From the NCBI GenBank assembly GCA_047616325.1, contig JBLHGN010000060.1:1-15734 (forward strand): DNA of 15,734 nucleotides. Direction: 5' to 3'. The DNA is from JBLHGN01 sp047616325. Lineage in GTDB: Bacteria > Pseudomonadota > Gammaproteobacteria > Pseudomonadales > Cellvibrionaceae. Under the pieces are notes generated by a model. The model saw only the letters and a list, made by a program, of their open reading frames with translations, had not been told where the DNA came from and did no database searches. The translations under genes and the position numbers were made by a program. Below are positions 13,611-15,734 of the stretch, in pieces. How positions within the stretch are numbered: position 1 is the first letter of the stretch; every line of letters begins with the position of its first letter.

Positions 13611-13631
13611 TGAATAATGTGAGTAAATAGC

Positions 13632-14102
13632 ATGCCTAGAAGAAGAATTGTCGCCAAGCGCGAAATATTACCGGATCCAAAATACGGTAACGTGACTTTG
13701 GCCAAGTTCATGAACCATGTAATGGTAAGTGGAAAAAAAGCAGTTGCTGAGCGCATAGTTTATGGCGCGATGGAATCTGTGCATCAAAAACTAAACAGAG
13801 ATGCCGTTGAGGTGTTTCAAGAAGCGCTTGAAAACATCGCGCCTCTGGTGGAAGTTAAGTCGCGCAGAGTTGGCGGCGCAACATATCAGGTGCCAGTAGA
13901 AGTGCGTCCTTCGCGTAGAACCGCTCTGGCAATGCGCTGGCTTGTGGAATATGCTCGCGGTCGCGGAGAGAAATCCATGCCGCAGCGTTTGGCTGGCGAG
14001 CTGATTGATGCTTCTCAAAATAAAGGTGGTGCGGTTAAAAAGCGTGAAGATGTCCACCGTATGGCTGAAGCCAACAAGGCGTTCTCTCACTTCCGCTTTT
14101 AA
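13632..14102 (+). CDS. rpsG: 30S ribosomal protein S7
   Basis: S7 nucleates assembly of the 30S head by binding the 3' domain of 16S rRNA, and it contacts E-site tRNA. The 156-residue product has the full-length form common to Pseudomonas and most bacteria. It starts PRRRIVAKREILPDPKYG, followed by the helix NHVMVSGKKAVAERIVYGA, the hairpin VKSRRVGGATYQVPVEV around 75-91, and RRTALAMRWLVEYAR; it ends NKAFSHFRF. The start lacks a strong Shine-Dalgarno, which fits translational coupling to rpsL or control through the structured spacer. A strong terminator-like hairpin begins 30 nt after the stop. Confidence 0.99.
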   Translation: MPRRRIVAKREILPDPKYGNVTLAKFMNHVMVSGKKAVAERIVYGAMESVHQKLNRDAVEVFQEALENIAPLVEVKSRRVGGATYQVPVEVRPSRRTALAMRWLVEYARGRGEKSMPQRLAGELIDASQNKGGAVKKREDVHRMAEANKAFSHFRF

Positions 14103-14131
14103 GTGTATTGTTTATTATTGTGAGACAGTCT

Positions 14132-14160
14132 TAAAAGGCAGCAATTATTGCTGCCTTTTA
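14132..14160 (+). terminator. Perfect terminator-like hairpin between rpsG and fusA
   Basis: TAAAAGGCAGCAA (14132-14144) pairs without mismatch with TTGCTGCCTTTTA (14148-14160), 13 bp around the 3-nt loop TTA. The GC-rich core GGCAGC is flanked by A4 on the 5' side and T4 on the 3' side, so it could work on both strands. It stands 30 nt after rpsG and 50 nt before fusA. It is the best-formed terminator-like structure in the window. Confidence 0.85.
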
Positions 14161-14209
14161 CCGTTGTGAAACACAGAAATTTGTAATTAGCAGATAGGGG
14201 GAAACTCGA

Positions 14210-15734
14210 GTGGCCCGTAAAACACCCATCGTACGTTATCGCAACATTGGCATCTGCGCGCACGTTGACGCGGGTAAAACCACTACGACAGAGCGCGTTT
14301 TGTTTTATACTGGACTTTCCCACAAGCTCGGAGAGGTTCACAACGGTACCGCAACAATGGATTGGATGGAGCAGGAGCAGGAGCGGGGTATTACCATAAC
14401 CTCTGCAGCTACAACGTGTTTTTGGTCCGGCATGCAAAAACAATTCGAGCAGCACCGTATCAATATCATCGATACCCCCGGACACGTCGACTTTACTATC
14501 GAAGTAGAGCGTTCGCTGCGTGTGCTTGATGGCGCTGTGGTAGTGCTTTGTGGGTCGTCTGGCGTTCAGCCGCAAACAGAAACTGTGTGGCGTCAAGCCA
14601 ATAAATATGTAGTTCCGCGAATTGTGTTTATCAATAAGATGGACAGAGCCGGCGCCGATTATAGAGATGTTATAGCGCAGTTGAAGGTTCGCTTGCATGC
14701 CAGCCCAGTGCCATTGCAAATGACTATTGGTGCTGAGGAAGAATTTGAGGGAGTGGTCGACCTCATCAAGATGAAGGCCATCCATTGGAGTGGCGAAGAT
14801 CAGGGTATGACTTTTGATTATGGCGAAGTGCCCGAATCTTTGCAGGCAGAATGCAAGGAGATGCGCGAATTTATAGTTGAGTCTGCCGCCGAAGCTAACG
14901 ATGAGTTGATGAATAAGTATCTCGAAGGAGAGGAGTTCAGCGAAGAAGAAATTAAAGCTGGAATACGTGCGCGCACCTTGGCGAATGAAATAGTGCCTGT
15001 TATTGGCGGGTCAGCTTTTAAGAATAAAGGCGTGCAGGCGATGCTGGATGCGGTGATAGATTATTTGCCTGCACCGACAGAAGTAAAAGAAATAGAAGGT
15101 ACCTTGGAAGATGGGGTTACTCGCGCAACAAGGCAAGCCGATGACAATGCCCCTTTTTCGGCCTTGGCTTTTAAGATAGCCACGGATCCCTTTGTTGGTA
15201 CACTCACTTTTTTCCGCGTGTATTCGGGTAAATTGGAGAGCGGCTCGGCTGTGTACAATTCAGTTAAAATGAAAAAAGAGCGCGTTGGGCGAATGGTTCA
15301 AATGCACGCGAATGCGCGAGAAGAGATTAAGGTGGTTTTGGCGGGTGATATTGCCGCTGCAATAGGGCTAAAGGATGTTACAACTGGCGATACCTTGTGT
15401 GCTGAAGATGGTCGGATTGTTCTTGAGCGCATGGAGTTTCCTGAGCCTGTCATTTCCGTTGCCGTGGAGCCTCGCTCTCAGGCCGACCAAGAAAAAATGG
15501 GTATTGCGCTTGGTAAACTTGCCCAGGAGGATCCTTCTTTTCGGATAAAAACGGATCCGGAGACAGGTCAAACCATAATTTCCGGCATGGGTGAGCTTCA
15601 TCTCGATGTGCTGATTGACAGAATGCGCCGTGAATTTAGTGTAGAGGCAAATATTGGTAAACCTCAAGTGGCTTATCGAGAGCGAATAACAACTACTAGT
15701 AATATAGAAGGTAAATTTATTCGCCAGTCTGGCG
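14210..15734 (+). CDS. fusA: Elongation factor G, N-terminal part (3' end outside window, GTG start)
   Basis: EF-G is the GTPase that drives translocation and, with RRF, ribosome recycling. The 508 complete codons present show no stop. GTPase motifs are G1 AHVDAGKTT (17-25), G2 within RGITITSA (59-66), G3 DTPGH (88-92), G4 NKMD (142-145) and G5 GSA (267-269). Domain II follows (FSALAFKIATDPFVG, LTFFRVYSG, RMVQMHAN), then domain III (MEFPEPVISVAVEP, DPSFRIKTD, GMGELHLDV) and the start of domain IV (KPQVAYRERI, EGKFIRQSG). GTG 14210 is chosen because AGGGGGA (14196-14202) lies 7 nt upstream and the family begins MAR-TPI-RYRNIGI. The position after rpsG identifies it as the str-operon copy. The last third (domains IV-V) is outside the window. 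Confidence 0.98.
   Translation, partial: MARKTPIVRYRNIGICAHVDAGKTTTTERVLFYTGLSHKLGEVHNGTATMDWMEQEQERGITITSAATTCFWSGMQKQFEQHRINIIDTPGHVDFTIEVERSLRVLDGAVVVLCGSSGVQPQTETVWRQANKYVVPRIVFINKMDRAGADYRDVIAQLKVRLHASPVPLQMTIGAEEEFEGVVDLIKMKAIHWSGEDQGMTFDYGEVPESLQAECKEMREFIVESAAEANDELMNKYLEGEEFSEEEIKAGIRARTLANEIVPVIGGSAFKNKGVQAMLDAVIDYLPAPTEVKEIEGTLEDGVTRATRQADDNAPFSALAFKIATDPFVGTLTFFRVYSGKLESGSAVYNSVKMKKERVGRMVQMHANAREEIKVVLAGDIAAAIGLKDVTTGDTLCAEDGRIVLERMEFPEPVISVAVEPRSQADQEKMGIALGKLAQEDPSFRIKTDPETGQTIISGMGELHLDVLIDRMRREFSVEANIGKPQVAYRERITTTSNIEGKFIRQSG

Noticed and set aside
14099..14785. Open frame of 228 codons on the minus strand opposite the start of fusA
   Set aside because: The + strand codes for canonical EF-G with all GTPase motifs; the antisense frame looks like a chance by-product and has no visible ribosome site or recognisable domain.
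1..15734. Mobile elements, CRISPR arrays, defence genes, origin or horizontally acquired island
   Set aside because: Gene order is the conserved tuf-rpoBC-str block; I saw no transposase, integrase, direct repeat array or unknown gene, and no gene is broken.

Overview
The window is a conserved translation/transcription block of a gammaproteobacterial chromosome, entirely on the + strand. The order is tuf (3' end) - tRNA-Trp(CCA) - secE - nusG - rplK - rplA - rplJ - rplL - rpoB - rpoC - rpsL - rpsG - fusA (5' part). This tufB/secE-nusG/rplKAJL-rpoBC/str order is the one known from Escherichia and Pseudomonas. The proteins align by eye with the gammaproteobacterial families: RpoC keeps E. coli residue numbering at the catalytic NADFDGD (458-464) and at both zinc sites. 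L10 is somewhat long (176 aa), S12 is 123 aa, S7 is 156 aa and RpoB is 1361 aa. These lengths resemble Pseudomonas/Cellvibrio-type gammaproteobacteria more than enterics, but I cannot name a genus from sequence alone.

Layout. 1-561: end of EF-Tu, an intrinsic terminator, then tRNA-Trp with an encoded CCA end. 562-1582: secE-nusG, closed by a short terminator. 1583-2828: rplK-rplA behind a leader that folds like an L1 operator. 2829-4193: a 323-nt leader typical of L10 autoregulation, rplJ, a small hairpin, rplL, and a terminator-like attenuator. 4194-8627: a ~350-nt gene-free leader with several hairpins, then rpoB. 8628-12950: a 15-position hairpin, then rpoC with a TTG start. 12951-15734: a clear sigma70 promoter (TTGACG-N17-TACAAT) with a GC-rich discriminator, a terminator-like hairpin inside the rpsL leader, rpsL, a structured spacer where S7 control would be expected, rpsG, a 13-bp perfect terminator-like hairpin, and fusA with a GTG start, cut by the window edge.

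The genes supply elongation factors (EF-Tu, EF-G), ribosomal proteins (L11, L1, L10, L7/L12, S12, S7), the two large RNA polymerase subunits, the NusG transcription-translation factor and the SecE translocon subunit. All growth-rate-linked control visible here is in the RNA leaders and the str promoter.

I found no mobile element, CRISPR array, defence system or unknown gene, and no evidence of a previously undescribed system. The observations worth a second look are regulatory: the terminator-like hairpins between rpsG and fusA and inside the rpsL leader, mutually exclusive pairings in the L10 leader, and structure around rpoB and rpoC starts. No folding or database software was used; all pairings were found by eye.
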